The notes: generated by a model from the letters alone, not told the origin. DNA of 64,000 nucleotides from Alteromonas ponticola (GCF_012911815.1 NZ_JAATNW010000001.1:124001-188000); one strand, 5' to 3'. Counted from the first letter of the stretch, positions 26,455 to 36,629 are shown. Translations and numbers: made by a program.

Positions 26455-28345
26455 AGACTTTTGACTCCCATGAACTCATTGGCACTGTGATGGTGCCGTT
26501 ATCCTTAGCAATGGTAAGCGAACTGGTTTCACCGGTAAGTAAATCGGTTATTTCGACATTTTCTGTTAACCCCCAGCGCTTAATGACACTTTCCGGTAGC
26601 ACTACCTGCACGTTCTCCATTGTGGCTTCTGCAAACTGACTAACCACAATCAGTTTCTGTGTGTCGCTTTGGCGGGCGAACGCAAAATGCTGTTCTGAAT
26701 AGTCACTGTCGGCTGCCAGTGAGGTGTCATGCAAGCTGATAAATTCGCCGTTCATCGCTGGGTGTGTCGCAGCAATATTTAACACTTTCTTATAATAGAC
26801 ACGTAACGCCTTTTCTTGCTCGGTTAATTTTCCGCCGTCAAATTTGCCGTGGTTCATCCAACGCTGGTGCGCAGGTACGCCAATGTAATCAAAAATAGAG
26901 GTGCGCGTAGGTTTGCCAAAGCCCGCATCTTCGCTGCCATCTTCGCCGACTTCCTGACCAAAATAAATCATAAATGGCGACGAACTGATTAGGGACGAGA
27001 CTACCAACGCTGGTTTGCCAATTTCGGCATTACCGGCAAAATCGGGCGATGCAATACGCTGTTCATCATGATTTTCGAGGAAGTGCAGCATGTGGCTGCT
27101 GATATCAGCAACATCTTTGTGTTCCTGAATGACTGTTGAAACTTTACCGTTACCTTGCATGACGGTTTTTAAGGCATCGTAAAACCCCACTTTGTCATAC
27201 AGATAATCCATTTTACCGGCATGCAGATAGTCACGATATTTATCGGGTTGATAAACTTCTGCCAACAAAAAGGCGTCAGGATTTTTTTGCTTTATCGAAG
27301 AGTTGAGAAATGACCAAAACTCTACTGGTACCATTTCCGCCATATCAAAACGAAAGCCGTCTACGCCTTTATCTAACCAATAGTGGACGATATCTTCAAA
27401 TTTGTACCAGGAATCAGGCAAGGTTTTGTCCTGCCAAAAAGAATAATGCACTGATACCGGCTGATTTTCATAACCTTCGGGTAACTGAGGAAAATCGTAA
27501 CTGCCATCGGGTTTGACACCATAATTGACCTTAACCGTTTCATACCAGTCGTTAACATCAGGTTTGGCTGCTCTGGCACCATTTCCCGTCCACTTAGCAG
27601 GGTTTTCAGCAAACTGATCGTCCGCTAACGGATGATCTTCTCCACCAAGGGGGGTGGTGTCTTCAGAAAACGTAGGCACCTCAAAAGGCTTGCCCGGCAC
27701 ATAGTAAAAGTTATTTTCACGTGAATAAGCAATATTTGTATCATCATTTGCACCGAAATCTTCAACCCCGTCAGGCTTTGAGAGCGACTCATATTGTCTG
27801 GCAACATGGTTTGGTACGATATCAATAATTACTTTCATACCGTGGTCGTGGGTACGCTGGATAAGCGCTTCAAACTCTTCCAGACGCCGTGCCGGGTCAT
27901 CTGCCAGATCGGGATTGACATTGTAGTAATCTTTAACGGCGTATGGAGAACCGGCTCTGCCTTTGATTACATCAGGATCATCAAGTGAAATACCGTATTC
28001 GGTGTAATCAGCGACCAGTGCATGATGCGGAACCCCCGTATACCAGATATGCGAAACACCCATCTCACGAATTTCAGTTAGCGCAGTTGGGGTAAAGTCT
28101 GAAAATTTACCCACGCCGTTTTCTTCTATGGTTCCCCACGGTACATTGTTGGTTTTCGTGTTACCAAACAAGCGGGTAAATACCTGATACACAATCGGGC
28201 GTTGTTGTGCTTGTGCGTTTTGCGCAACATCATCAGATTCTAACTTGGCGGTATCGGTTTTGGGAGCGTCCATTGTACATCCAAAACTGAGTAAAAATAC
28301 GGGAACAGAAAGTGAAGCAAATCGATTCAGTTTGTGTTTCAACAT
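26441..28345 (-). CDS. GH13 alpha-amylase lipoprotein
   Basis: Family 13 amylase (634 aa) and first gene of the amylase-esterase-GH31-fetB operon. A lipoprotein signal ends at LSFGC (C23), followed by a 25-residue polar linker, consistent with display on the outer membrane. The barrel starts IVYQVFTRLFG (51-61); region I is DIVPNH (175-180), nucleophile D334 in FRFD, acid/base E363 in LLAEVY, and D427 in ENHDEQR. An insertion around 190-300 sits in domain B. A C-terminal beta domain ends the protein. It overlaps the esterase gene by 14 nt. A degenerate copy of the LacI-type operator lies 68 nt upstream. Confidence 0.88.
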   Translation of the reverse strand: MLKHKLNRFASLSVPVFLLSFGCTMDAPKTDTAKLESDDVAQNAQAQQRPIVYQVFTRLFGNTKTNNVPWGTIEENGVGKFSDFTPTALTEIREMGVSHIWYTGVPHHALVADYTEYGISLDDPDVIKGRAGSPYAVKDYYNVNPDLADDPARRLEEFEALIQRTHDHGMKVIIDIVPNHVARQYESLSKPDGVEDFGANDDTNIAYSRENNFYYVPGKPFEVPTFSEDTTPLGGEDHPLADDQFAENPAKWTGNGARAAKPDVNDWYETVKVNYGVKPDGSYDFPQLPEGYENQPVSVHYSFWQDKTLPDSWYKFEDIVHYWLDKGVDGFRFDMAEMVPVEFWSFLNSSIKQKNPDAFLLAEVYQPDKYRDYLHAGKMDYLYDKVGFYDALKTVMQGNGKVSTVIQEHKDVADISSHMLHFLENHDEQRIASPDFAGNAEIGKPALVVSSLISSSPFMIYFGQEVGEDGSEDAGFGKPTRTSIFDYIGVPAHQRWMNHGKFDGGKLTEQEKALRVYYKKVLNIAATHPAMNGEFISLHDTSLAADSDYSEQHFAFARQSDTQKLIVVSQFAEATMENVQVVLPESVIKRWGLTENVEITDLLTGETSSLTIAKDNGTITVPMSSWESKVYVVE

Positions 28346-28412
28346 GATAGGCCATTCAAAAGGTAGCTATTATTAGATCAAAGCATACCCGTTAATGGAA
28401 TGTTAAACAAAA

Positions 28413-28426
28413 TGCATACGATTTCA
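28413..28426 (-). promoter_or_regulatory. Degenerate LacI-type operator before the amylase-esterase-GH31 operon
   Basis: Minus strand TGAAATCGTATGCA, 12 of 14 matches to the palindrome found before the other sugar units. Here the candidate -10 (TATGCT, preceded by CGGG) starts 25 nt downstream instead of 29. Confidence 0.45.
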
Positions 28427-28465
28427 TAAAGGCTGACATTTATTTAAATTTATAAAGGTCGACGT

Positions 28466-29368
28466 TTATGCTGCCCGCTTCTGCTTGGAGGATCGTTTTG
28501 CGGTTTCCTTCGCCGGGAAAGGATTATAAATTGCACCGAAATTGGGTACATCTTCAATTTCTTTTAGAATACTGCGCTGGAACTTTTGCAGCGCCGGAGA
28601 CACCTGGCTGACAAAATCTTCAGGTGAAATTAGAAACGCCGCACGTTTACCATGGTAATCTACCTCATGCCCCAATTGGTCAAATCGCACACCCAAAAAT
28701 TTCAAACTACGTGCGAGCCGCGGCTCCATCATCATGTACACATTCTCTATGTCGCGCAGAATACAAATGGTGGCAGCGAAAAAATATAGCGCTAAGGATA
28801 AATACGGAAAGTTTCTGTTTAGCTGCTTATCCATTAATCCATCTTTATGGTTTGGCGAACCGCCTACGGGAGATAGCTGTTGGTCAGCAGCTCGGCGTCT
28901 GAAACGCTTGGGGATAGCCAGACGTGAAACTTCACAAATAGAATGTCGGGGGAGTTTACCAGGACTATGTTCTGCCAACCTGATGGCTTCTGGACAACTA
29001 CTTTCCAGCGGTAGCAGCTGACCGGCATGTTGCGGCATTACCAGACGAATGGTACCGGCACATTCTCCTGTTGCTCTGTGTTTGATATAGCAACTTAATG
29101 AATATTCATCAAACTCGTCAAATTCCATTCTGGACTTGCGTTTCTCTTCGAACCCAAGTTCTTCACAATAGACTTCATGACGGGCCTTAAAACAGGTTTT
29201 TACGTCATCTTCTTCGCTTGCAATAACTAAACTGAAGTGTTCGAAAAAATGAGAAGCGACAGCATCTATGGTTTTGTTGACTTTGTATTTAACTACCGGC
29301 TTTACAACTCGATTAAGACCAGGCACGTGTTTGACTTTACGCAGCGCGTTCAGCAACCGTCTTTTCAC
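28466..29368 (-). CDS. PEP-CTERM/exosortase-associated acyltransferase
   Basis: GNAT-fold protein (300 aa) of the exosortase-system acyltransferase family (TIGR03694-type), distantly related to LuxI-like N-acyl synthases. The family core is visible: CFKARHEVYCEELGF (59-73), the acidic EFDEFDEYSLSCYI, GTIRLVMP, and SRLAIPKRFRRR. The C-terminal part has YHGKRAAFLISPED. Start is GTG 29368 behind GGGGAAA. The family normally accompanies exosortase and PEP-CTERM proteins, none of which occur in this window, and no EPS genes adjoin it. It is a single gene in its own 0.9-kb island between sugar and histidine genes. The acyl product is unknown. Confidence 0.8.
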   Translation of the reverse strand: MKRRLLNALRKVKHVPGLNRVVKPVVKYKVNKTIDAVASHFFEHFSLVIASEEDDVKTCFKARHEVYCEELGFEEKRKSRMEFDEFDEYSLSCYIKHRATGECAGTIRLVMPQHAGQLLPLESSCPEAIRLAEHSPGKLPRHSICEVSRLAIPKRFRRRAADQQLSPVGGSPNHKDGLMDKQLNRNFPYLSLALYFFAATICILRDIENVYMMMEPRLARSLKFLGVRFDQLGHEVDYHGKRAAFLISPEDFVSQVSPALQKFQRSILKEIEDVPNFGAIYNPFPAKETAKRSSKQKRAA

Positions 29369-29687
29369 ACGATTTCCCCTATAATAATAATTTTGTTCTT
29401 AATTCCATATTTACCCCCTAATCGTCCGCTTCAGATCAAGACCGGATCCGCTACTACAATTGGACGCTACAGTGCACGATCTTGGCTTTGAAGTAAATAG
29501 TGCTAACTGTGAGTCGACCAATATCATTGGGATTAGTTCGATTTGCAAGCCAGTTATTCGTTACTTATTTTTAATGTTATTGGATCACCATTGAATATCA
29601 TTTAACCGGGAGGATCCGAGCAAAGCGGAAATTGTTTATAAAATCATTTGATTAACGCAAAATGAGACGAAAAAGACCGATAATCAG
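29369..29687. other. Intergenic region without a recognisable gene
   Basis: 319 nt between the acyltransferase start and the SpoU-type methylase stop. It holds the AT-rich upstream region of the acyltransferase (minus-strand TATTATTATA near 29385) and no open frame of note, no clear terminator and no repeat that I can see. Confidence 0.5.
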
Positions 29688-30191
29688 TTAAATTTTCTGA
29701 TTATTATTTTTATCTCTGATTTGCGTGATTGATGCAGAATTATAAGGCTCATCTAACTTAACCAACCGGTCATACAGCACCACATTGACGGTAGCCGCCA
29801 GATTCATGCAATGTCGGGTAGGAACGTAAACCACCTCGTTACACCAACTGAGGACGTCTTGTGTTAACGAACCATCTTCCGGACCAAACACGTAAAACGC
29901 ATTGTTCGTGTGTGGGTAATCAATTAACGACTGAGCACCTTCTACCAACTCAACCGCCACTGTGGTCGCGCCATTTGGAACCATAGCCTTGAGGTCATCA
30001 ACACCTACGGTAGGTATTACACGATGAAACCCTTGTGTATCAGCCTGAAACTCTTTGGCATATCGATAGCGTTGGCCAGTATAAAATACGCTGCTGGCAC
30101 CGTAACAACCAGCAGCTCTCAACACAGAAGCAACATTCACTGCGGATTTCGGATTGACTAAACCTATACTGAATGTATGTCTTTTGTGCAT
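29688..30191 (-). CDS. SpoU/TrmH-family RNA methyltransferase
   Basis: Stand-alone SPOUT-class 2'-O-methyltransferase domain of 167 aa. It has the family motifs in order: FSIGLVNPKSAVNVASVLRA (residues 7-26, motif 1), YVFGPEDGSL (motif 2) and YVPTRHCMNLAATVNVVLYD (motif 3, which forms the SAM-binding knot). No extra RNA-binding domain is present, so the target (tRNA or rRNA) cannot be named; TrmL and TrmH are the nearest characterised relatives by size. It starts 41 nt after hutH on the same strand without an obvious terminator between, so hut readthrough is possible. Confidence 0.8.
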   Translation of the reverse strand: MHKRHTFSIGLVNPKSAVNVASVLRAAGCYGASSVFYTGQRYRYAKEFQADTQGFHRVIPTVGVDDLKAMVPNGATTVAVELVEGAQSLIDYPHTNNAFYVFGPEDGSLTQDVLSWCNEVVYVPTRHCMNLAATVNVVLYDRLVKLDEPYNSASITQIRDKNNNQKI

Positions 30192-30232
30192 TGATTGAGT
30201 TTCCTGAACAAGGTGAACCAGTCCACCTTTAA

Positions 30233-31774
30233 TTAATATGCATAAATTGATGTGTGCAGGTGAGATTTTACCAGATCTGCAAGCGCATGATCACTGATAA
30301 GATCTCTGGCCTGCTCAATGTCAGGTGCAAAATAGCGATCTTTATCATAAAACGCGACTTCACTCCTTAAAAGAGCATGCACCTGCTGCAACGGGTCACT
30401 GGTCTTGATCGGTGAACGAAAATCAATTCCCTGCCCTGCGGCAAGCCATTCAATTGCCAGAATACCTGCCACGTTTTCGAAAATATCCTTTAGGCGACGG
30501 CCAGCAAAGGTTGCCATAGAAACATGATCTTCCTGGTTTGCCGAAGTGGGCAGTGAGTCAATCGACGCAGGATGGGCATAGGTTTTGTTTTCACTGGCAA
30601 GCGCAGCACTGGTTACCTGTGCAATCATAAAACCTGAGTTCACCCCGCCATTATCCACCAGAAATGGTGGCAATCCGCTCAAATTCGAATCTATCAGCAA
30701 TGCCATGCGTCGTTCCGACAACGCGCCTATTTCGGAAAGTGCAATGGCCAACATATCTGAAGTCATCGCGATGATTTCAGCATGGAAATTACCACCGGAT
30801 AGAATGTCCTGCTGCTCGGCAAACACTAGCGGATTATCTGACACGCCGTTTGCTTCAGCAATTAGCGTTTGGTGCGCGTAGCGAATTTGCTGTAAGCAGG
30901 CGCCCATCACTTGAGGCTGACAACGCAACGAATAGGGATCCTGAACTTTTGCACAGCCTTCATGAGATTTGCCGATATCAGAGGTTTGCAGCATATCGCG
31001 AAACATTGCTGCCACATCTCGTTGCGCCTGTTGCCCCCTTACCATATGGATTCGATCATCAAATGGTACCCGTGAACCCTGGGCTGCATCAACGCTAAGT
31101 GCACCTATTGCAATTCCACACACCAATGCATTTTCAGCATAAAACAGCCCTTCAAAAGCAAACGCAGTGGAAGCCTGAGTACCGTTTAACAACGCCAACC
31201 CTTCCTTTGGTGCTAATGCCAATGGCGTCAAACCGGCTTTAATCAGCCCATCGGCTGCGGGTAATCGCTTACCGTCAATTAATACTTCACCCTCACCCAA
31301 TAACACCGCACTCATATGGGCCAATGGAGCTAAGTCGCCTGAAGCGCCTACCGATCCTTTCTGTGGAATCGCAGGCCACACTTCATGATTAAATAAGGTG
31401 ATTAATGCGTCGATAACTTCTCTTCTAACGCCCGAAAATCCGCGCGCAAGCGAGTTTATTTTGAGTAGCATCAGCAGACGCACTGTCGATATCTGCATAA
31501 AATCACCAATGCCTGCAGCATGGGATAACACAATACTCCTTTGCAGCAGTTCAAGCTCTTCTTCAGCGATGCGGGTATTAGCCAGCAAACCGAAGCCCGT
31601 ATTAATGCCATATACAGTTCTACCCTGCTTAAGTACATTCAACACGGTTTGTTGCGCTTCATCTATCGCTGCATAGGCATCGTCATGTAACATTAACGTT
31701 TGATGCTGACGAAAAAACTGATAACAATCAGCAACGGTTAACTGGCCAGGCGTTAAAACAAATTGGTTCGTCAT
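30233..31774 (-). CDS. hutH: Histidine ammonia-lyase
   Basis: Converts L-histidine to trans-urocanate and ammonia, the first step of histidine use. The 513-aa protein carries the self-forming MIO prosthetic group triad A144-S145-G146 in [14 protein letters not shown], the catalytic tyrosine Y55 in [10 protein letters not shown] and the conserved [11 protein letters not shown] segment. Length matches the family (about 510). It begins 2 nt after hutU, and both follow hutC, giving a hutC-hutU-hutH operon. The order puts step one at the distal end. No anomalies. Confidence 0.97.
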   Translation of the reverse strand: MTNQFVLTPGQLTVADCYQFFRQHQTLMLHDDAYAAIDEAQQTVLNVLKQGRTVYGINTGFGLLANTRIAEEELELLQRSIVLSHAAGIGDFMQISTVRLLMLLKINSLARGFSGVRREVIDALITLFNHEVWPAIPQKGSVGASGDLAPLAHMSAVLLGEGEVLIDGKRLPAADGLIKAGLTPLALAPKEGLALLNGTQASTAFAFEGLFYAENALVCGIAIGALSVDAAQGSRVPFDDRIHMVRGQQAQRDVAAMFRDMLQTSDIGKSHEGCAKVQDPYSLRCQPQVMGACLQQIRYAHQTLIAEANGVSDNPLVFAEQQDILSGGNFHAEIIAMTSDMLAIALSEIGALSERRMALLIDSNLSGLPPFLVDNGGVNSGFMIAQVTSAALASENKTYAHPASIDSLPTSANQEDHVSMATFAGRRLKDIFENVAGILAIEWLAAGQGIDFRSPIKTSDPLQQVHALLRSEVAFYDKDRYFAPDIEQARDLISDHALADLVKSHLHTSIYAY

Positions 31775-31776
31775 AG

Positions 31777-33447
31777 TTATTTCCTGTTTAGCATTGGCAA
31801 ATCGAGTTTATGCTCTTGAGCGCAGCTTTTCGCAATGTCATACCCGGCATCCGCGTGACGCATTACCCCCGTCGCGGGATCATTATGTAGCACGCGAGCA
31901 ATTCGGGCGTCTGCATCCGTACTGCCATCGCACACGATCACCACACCCGAGTGTTGGCTGAACCCCATACCAACCCCGCCACCATGATGCAAACTTACCC
32001 AGGTAGCACCACCTGCCGTATTAAGTAAAGCATTGAGCAGTGGCCAGTCTGATACCGCATCAGAACCATCCAGCATGGATTCGGTTTCACGATTTGGCGA
32101 AGCAACGGAACCAGAATCCAGGTGATCACGCCCAATCACGACTGGCGCTTTCAATTCGCCATTACGAACCATTTCATTAAACGCCAGGCCCAACTTTTGT
32201 CTTTCACCCAGTCCCACCCAACAAATTCTGGCAGGTAAGCCCTGAAACTGAATGCGCTCCCGTGCCATGTCCAGCCAGTTATGTAAATGAGGATTATCCG
32301 GGATCAGTTCTTTGACTTTTGCATCGGTTTTGTAAATATCCTCGGGATCGCCAGATAGGGCGACCCAACGGAAGGGCCCAATACCCTGGCAAAATAATGG
32401 CCGGATATAAGCAGGAACAAACCCGGGGAAATCAAACGCGTTCTGTACCCCTTCTTCCAGTGCCATCTGACGAATATTATTACCATAATCCAACGTGGCC
32501 GCGCCCTGTCCCTGCATGGCTAACATGGCGTTTACCTGCAATGCCATAGACTGCTTTGCTTGTTTAACCACTGTTTGCGGATCGCTTTCACGCAATGCAG
32601 CTGCTTGCTCCAGGCTCCAGCCTTTGGGTAGATAGCCATTCAGGGGATCATGGGCACTGGTCTGGTCGGTAACTACGTCGGCAATCACGTTTCGATTTAC
32701 CAACTCAGGAAACACCTCGGCGGCATTCCCTAACAAGCCAATAGAGATAGGGCTTCCGTTAGTTTTAGCCTCATCAAGCATAGCGAGCGCTTCATCTAAC
32801 GACGTCGCCTTCTTGTCGACGTAGCCGGTTTTAATGCGAAAATCGATACGGCTTTCATCCACTTCAACCGCAATCATAGAAAAGCCGGCCATGGTCGCTG
32901 CCAGCGGTTGCGCGCCGCCCATGCCGCCCAGGCCGCCGGTTAAAATCCAGCGCCCCTGCGCTTTACCTTCAAAATGCGTTTTCGCCACACTGACAAAGGT
33001 TTCGTATGTGCCCTGGACAATGCCCTGCGAACCGATATAAATCCAAGAGCCAGCAGTCATCTGCCCGTACATCATCAGCCCTTTTTTATCCAATTCATTA
33101 AAATGGTCCCAGTTGGCCCAGTGTGGGACCAGGTTCGAATTGGCAATAAGCACTCTCGGTGCGTCCTTATGCGTCGGAAAAACCCCTACTGGTTTGCCCG
33201 ACTGCACTAGCAACGTCTGGTCATCGTCTAACCGTTTTAGTACTTCAACAATGCTGTCAAACGAGTCCCAATCTCTGGCCGCGCGGCCAATGCCACCATA
33301 TACAACCAGCGATTCCGGGTGTTCTGCCACATCGGCATCCAGATTATTCATCAGCATGCGCAAAGGTGCTTCGGTAAGCCAGCTTTTAGCGTTAAGTTGC
33401 GTTCCGGTTGGCGCAGTTACTCTGCGCTTAGGATCATGTCGTTTCAT
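31777..33447 (-). CDS. hutU: Urocanate hydratase
   Basis: NAD-dependent urocanase, second step of histidine breakdown (urocanate to imidazolonepropionate). The open frame reaches up to 33576, but the real start is ATG 33447: AAGGAGAC lies just upstream and the product then opens [18 protein letters not shown], as in other HutU proteins (556 aa). Visible family segments are [17 protein letters not shown], the NAD-binding [15 protein letters not shown] and [19 protein letters not shown] with the active-site loop. It overlaps the stop of hutC by 4 nt (ATGA) and precedes hutH by 2 nt. Confidence 0.97.
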   Translation of the reverse strand: MKRHDPKRRVTAPTGTQLNAKSWLTEAPLRMLMNNLDADVAEHPESLVVYGGIGRAARDWDSFDSIVEVLKRLDDDQTLLVQSGKPVGVFPTHKDAPRVLIANSNLVPHWANWDHFNELDKKGLMMYGQMTAGSWIYIGSQGIVQGTYETFVSVAKTHFEGKAQGRWILTGGLGGMGGAQPLAATMAGFSMIAVEVDESRIDFRIKTGYVDKKATSLDEALAMLDEAKTNGSPISIGLLGNAAEVFPELVNRNVIADVVTDQTSAHDPLNGYLPKGWSLEQAAALRESDPQTVVKQAKQSMALQVNAMLAMQGQGAATLDYGNNIRQMALEEGVQNAFDFPGFVPAYIRPLFCQGIGPFRWVALSGDPEDIYKTDAKVKELIPDNPHLHNWLDMARERIQFQGLPARICWVGLGERQKLGLAFNEMVRNGELKAPVVIGRDHLDSGSVASPNRETESMLDGSDAVSDWPLLNALLNTAGGATWVSLHHGGGVGMGFSQHSGVVIVCDGSTDADARIARVLHNDPATGVMRHADAGYDIAKSCAQEHKLDLPMLNRK

Positions 33448-34166
33448 TTTGTCTCCTTGGTGGTGGTCGTAAAGTTCAAATGACCACCCAATCTGTAGCG
33501 GTTGCCGGGATGGGTCAGCAAGGCAAAACTCACTATCCCCCTGGCTGAAAATGTGCGTCGTTTGATTTGTAAACACGGTTGATGATGGTCAATTTTTAAT
33601 AGTGTCGCCTGTGCCGGTGTTGGCAGTATTGCTTCAACCGTGTGATCAGCTTCGGTGAGTGGCGCGACGCGGGATAAATACTCATGCGCGGTGATTTTCT
33701 TCAAATTCTGCTCAATATAACCAGGCGCCCATTGCGGATTGACAAACCTGTCTTCCAGCTGCACCGCATTACCGTTTTCATAATGTACAACTTGCGAACG
33801 AAATGCCTCGCTCCCCTTCTCCAGCCCAATCCACTGGCTTTGTTGGGCGGTAACTTCCATTTTGTTATGTAATAAAAGTGAGTTGCTGTACTGATGCCCC
33901 CGCGCTTCTATTTCATGCTGGATGTTGTTAATGGTCAAAATCGAGCTCATTGGTCTGGCATCAGCGACAAACGTACCAATCCCCTGACTTCTTGCCAGTA
34001 TGCCTTCTTCAACCAGTTCGGAAACCGCTCTGCGAGCGGTCATCCGGCTGACTGAATAATCACAGGCAAGCTGATTCTCAGAAGCAATTTGCTCCCCGGC
34101 AGTCAGTTGCCCGGACTCAATGCGTTGTAACAAGTCAGATTTTATGTGTAAGTAGCGTGGAAGCAT
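33444..34166 (-). CDS. hutC: Histidine utilisation repressor HutC
   Basis: GntR-family repressor of the HutC/UTRA branch, sensing urocanate. From ATG 34166 it has 240 aa: a winged helix domain (about 1-70, with [19 protein letters not shown] as the recognition part) and a UTRA ligand domain (about 85-235) ending in the typical [19 protein letters not shown] at 34226 would add 20 residues, but that codon lies inside the palindromic operator, so I prefer the ATG even though its ribosome site is poor. It is the first gene of hutCUH and overlaps hutU by 4 nt; autoregulation is expected. Confidence 0.92.
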   Translation of the reverse strand: MLPRYLHIKSDLLQRIESGQLTAGEQIASENQLACDYSVSRMTARRAVSELVEEGILARSQGIGTFVADARPMSSILTINNIQHEIEARGHQYSNSLLLHNKMEVTAQQSQWIGLEKGSEAFRSQVVHYENGNAVQLEDRFVNPQWAPGYIEQNLKKITAHEYLSRVAPLTEADHTVEAILPTPAQATLLKIDHHQPCLQIKRRTFSARGIVSFALLTHPGNRYRLGGHLNFTTTTKETK

Positions 34167-34213
34167 TTTTGTAAAGCGTTCGAAAGACTCTACTACTACC
34201 TTACTCAACCCAA

Positions 34214-34227
34214 CTTGTATATACAAG
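34214..34227. promoter_or_regulatory. HutC operator in the divergent hutC-hutI promoter
   Basis: Perfect 14-bp palindrome CTTGTATATACAAG, 47 nt from each of the two divergent start codons. TTGTAT within it serves as a -35 box on both strands, each followed after 17 nt by a -10-like hexamer (TAAACT toward hutI, TAAGGT toward hutC). Binding would block both promoters. It matches the TGTA-TACA form known for HutC sites. Confidence 0.75.
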
Positions 34228-34275
34228 TGTAGACAAGTAAACTATTTATATGTCTTTTTTGTGAGAGCCGCCACC

Positions 34276-35472
34276 ATGTCTTCCACGCTCATCAACAATG
34301 CACGCATCGCGACCGCCAATGAAGACGGAGACTTTGTTCACATTGACGCGACGCAAATCCTGCTCAGAGAAGGAAAAATTAAAGCTATAGGGAATCACAT
34401 CACTGACACTGCAGACCATGTTGTAGACGCAGATCAACAATGGTGTTTACCCGGATTCATCGACTGCCATACGCATCTGGTTTATGGGGGCAACAGAGCC
34501 AATGAGTTTACTCAGCGTCTGCAAGGTGTGAATTACGAAACTATCAGCCAACAAGGTGGTGGTATTAAAAGTACCGTCCGCGCTACCCGCGCACTGGATG
34601 AAGACACACTGATGTTACAAACATTAAGAAGAGCCCGACGATTTGCAGAAGAAGGAGTCACTACAATTGAAATAAAGTCGGGCTATGGGTTGGATAAAGA
34701 AACTGAAATACGCATGCTCGAAGTGGCGCACAAAGTGGGCGAGCTAACCGGCCTGAACGTGCAACGTACTTTTTTAGGTGCGCACGCTCTGCCCCCTGAC
34801 TCACCGATGTCGGCTGAAGAATATATTGATTTCGTTTGCCAAACCATGATCCCCTACGTCGCTGAGCATCAACTGGCGGATGCAGTCGATGTATTTTGTG
34901 AGCGTGTGGGTTTTAACCTGGCCCAGACCGAGCGCGTTTTTATGGCCGCCAAACAGGCCAACTTAAGAGTTAAGGGCCACGTTGAACAGTTAAGTGACAG
35001 TAAAGGTGCAGCACTTGCAGCAAAATACCGTGCGCTTTCAGTCGACCACATCGAATACCTTGCTGAAGAGGACGTACATTTATTAGCTTCCGCTGGGACG
35101 GTGGCTGTATTATTGCCTGGTGCATTTTATTATCTAAAGGAAAAACAACTTCCTCCCATTGATGCACTCAGGCAACATCGTGTGCCAATGGCGATTTCCA
35201 CCGACATGAATCCTGGTACCTCACCCATTGCCTCATTATTAACCTGTACCAATATGGCCTGTATTTTATTTGGTCTTACTACCTCGGAAGCGCTAGCGGG
35301 GATAACTATACATGCAGCTGGCGCACTGGGTCTTGCAAATAAGGGACGATTAAAACAAGGTTTTGATGCGGATGTGTGTTTATGGGATATTGAGTCACCT
35401 GAGTCGCTGGTATATGAAATAAACGGCTATCGCCCTACCGCGATATGGATTGGAGGAAAACGTGTCTTATAA
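34276..35472 (+). CDS. hutI: Imidazolonepropionase
   Basis: Amidohydrolase-family enzyme that opens the imidazolone ring to N-formimino-glutamate, third step of the pathway. From ATG 34276 it has 398 aa. The metal-binding HTH motif is H65-T66-H67 in GFIDCHTHLVYGG, with KGHVEQLS and DHIEYL providing further histidines and STDMNPGTSP the late aspartate. An upstream GTG at 34261 would add five residues and is less likely. It diverges from hutC across the HutC palindrome and overlaps hutG by 11 nt. Confidence 0.96.
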   Translation: MSSTLINNARIATANEDGDFVHIDATQILLREGKIKAIGNHITDTADHVVDADQQWCLPGFIDCHTHLVYGGNRANEFTQRLQGVNYETISQQGGGIKSTVRATRALDEDTLMLQTLRRARRFAEEGVTTIEIKSGYGLDKETEIRMLEVAHKVGELTGLNVQRTFLGAHALPPDSPMSAEEYIDFVCQTMIPYVAEHQLADAVDVFCERVGFNLAQTERVFMAAKQANLRVKGHVEQLSDSKGAALAAKYRALSVDHIEYLAEEDVHLLASAGTVAVLLPGAFYYLKEKQLPPIDALRQHRVPMAISTDMNPGTSPIASLLTCTNMACILFGLTTSEALAGITIHAAGALGLANKGRLKQGFDADVCLWDIESPESLVYEINGYRPTAIWIGGKRVL

Positions 35473-36427
35473 AACATTGTGGCAAGGCAGAGTTGACGCA
35501 GAAGACGGCGAAGCAGGTCTGCGCTGGCATCAGGTGGTAAAATTTGACAACATACATTCAGCTTCTGACACGTTAACCTTAATTGGGTATCCTGACGATA
35601 CCGGTATTGCCGCCAACAAGGGACGCGTGGGAGCAGCTGGCGGCCCAAACGCAATCAGACAGAGTTTAGCTAATCTGCCCTGGGCTTTAAAACACACCCT
35701 TATTGACGTGGGCGACACCCCGGTCTTTGACGAGTTGATTAAAACACAAGCTAGCTTTGCTACAAAAGTTTATCAAGCGCTTCAAAGTGGTAGCAGCGTT
35801 ATCGGTCTGGGCGGAGGGCATGATATTGCCTGGGCCAGCTATCAGGGCTTGGCACAACACACCACTCAACGCATCGGCATTATCAATTTTGATGCCCACC
35901 TGGATTTGCGTAAGCCTGACCCTGTCGGCACATCTGGTACACCTTTCAGACAAATTGCTGAACACTGCCACACGCATGACAAGAAATTTACTTATACCTG
36001 CTTAGGGGTTTCCAGAGCCGCCAATACGCAGGCACTGTTCGATTACGCCCGCCAGTCGCAAACCCGAATGCTGTATGATGTAGACTTTACTCTGGAAAAA
36101 GCGCAGCACCTGCTCTCACCCATGCTTGCTGAAATTGACCAGCTTTACGTTACGGTATGTCTGGATGCATTTCCGATTGCCCTTTGTCCCGGGGTAAGCG
36201 CACCGTCTGCACTGGGCATCAATCCTGTTGAAATGATAAAGATTTTGCAGTGGCTGGGCAATGCCTGCACTGAAAACGACGTAGTGTGGCAATTAAGTGA
36301 TATTGCCGAGCTGAACCCCACGCTTGATAGTGATAATAAAACGGCTCGATTTGCGGCGAGAATTGCTTTTGAGTTGGCTGGCGCGATGCAATACACCTCA
36401 CATGTTGGGAAAAATGAGCAACGATGA
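35462..36427 (+). CDS. hutG: Formimidoylglutamase
   Basis: Arginase-family hydrolase converting formiminoglutamate to glutamate and formamide, the last step here (a formamide-releasing route with four enzymes). The start is GTG 35462, with GGAGG at 35452-35456 inside the end of hutI and a 5-nt spacer; this gives 321 aa. Manganese ligands are visible in GLGGGHD (H120), INFDAHLDLR (D144, H146, D148) and VCLDAFPIALCPG. It overlaps hutI by 11 nt, so translation is coupled. No transporter for histidine follows; the next gene is the sugar receptor, and I see no strong terminator between. Confidence 0.94.
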   Translation: MSYKTLWQGRVDAEDGEAGLRWHQVVKFDNIHSASDTLTLIGYPDDTGIAANKGRVGAAGGPNAIRQSLANLPWALKHTLIDVGDTPVFDELIKTQASFATKVYQALQSGSSVIGLGGGHDIAWASYQGLAQHTTQRIGIINFDAHLDLRKPDPVGTSGTPFRQIAEHCHTHDKKFTYTCLGVSRAANTQALFDYARQSQTRMLYDVDFTLEKAQHLLSPMLAEIDQLYVTVCLDAFPIALCPGVSAPSALGINPVEMIKILQWLGNACTENDVVWQLSDIAELNPTLDSDNKTARFAARIAFELAGAMQYTSHVGKNEQR

Positions 36428-36580
36428 CAAAGTCCGCTAGTGGGGTGAGTCGTCACGCATGATTTGCTCCCCTGGCGTATTTGGTCATCAACGACATGTA
36501 TCAGGTATAGAGAGTAAAACATGTTCTACATTAACCGCACACTGTTTTAGCGAATTTTAGCTGAGCATTAACAACTTCGT

Positions 36581-36629
36581 TGAATACGTATTCATGCTGA
36601 CACCACTTCATGGGTTAACAATTTATAAA
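36581..36629 (+). promoter_or_regulatory. Distal operator-promoter unit of the TonB receptor gene
   Basis: Perfect 14-bp palindrome TGAATACGTATTCA (36581-36594), then 29 nt, then TATAAA (36624-36629). Same arrangement as the proximal unit 237 nt downstream; the -35 region is poor (ACACCA). Confidence 0.6.

Noticed and set aside
34167..34226. TTG start for HutC adding 20 residues
   Set aside because: The TTG is part of the HutC palindrome and -35 box; the ATG at 34166 gives a normal HutC length.
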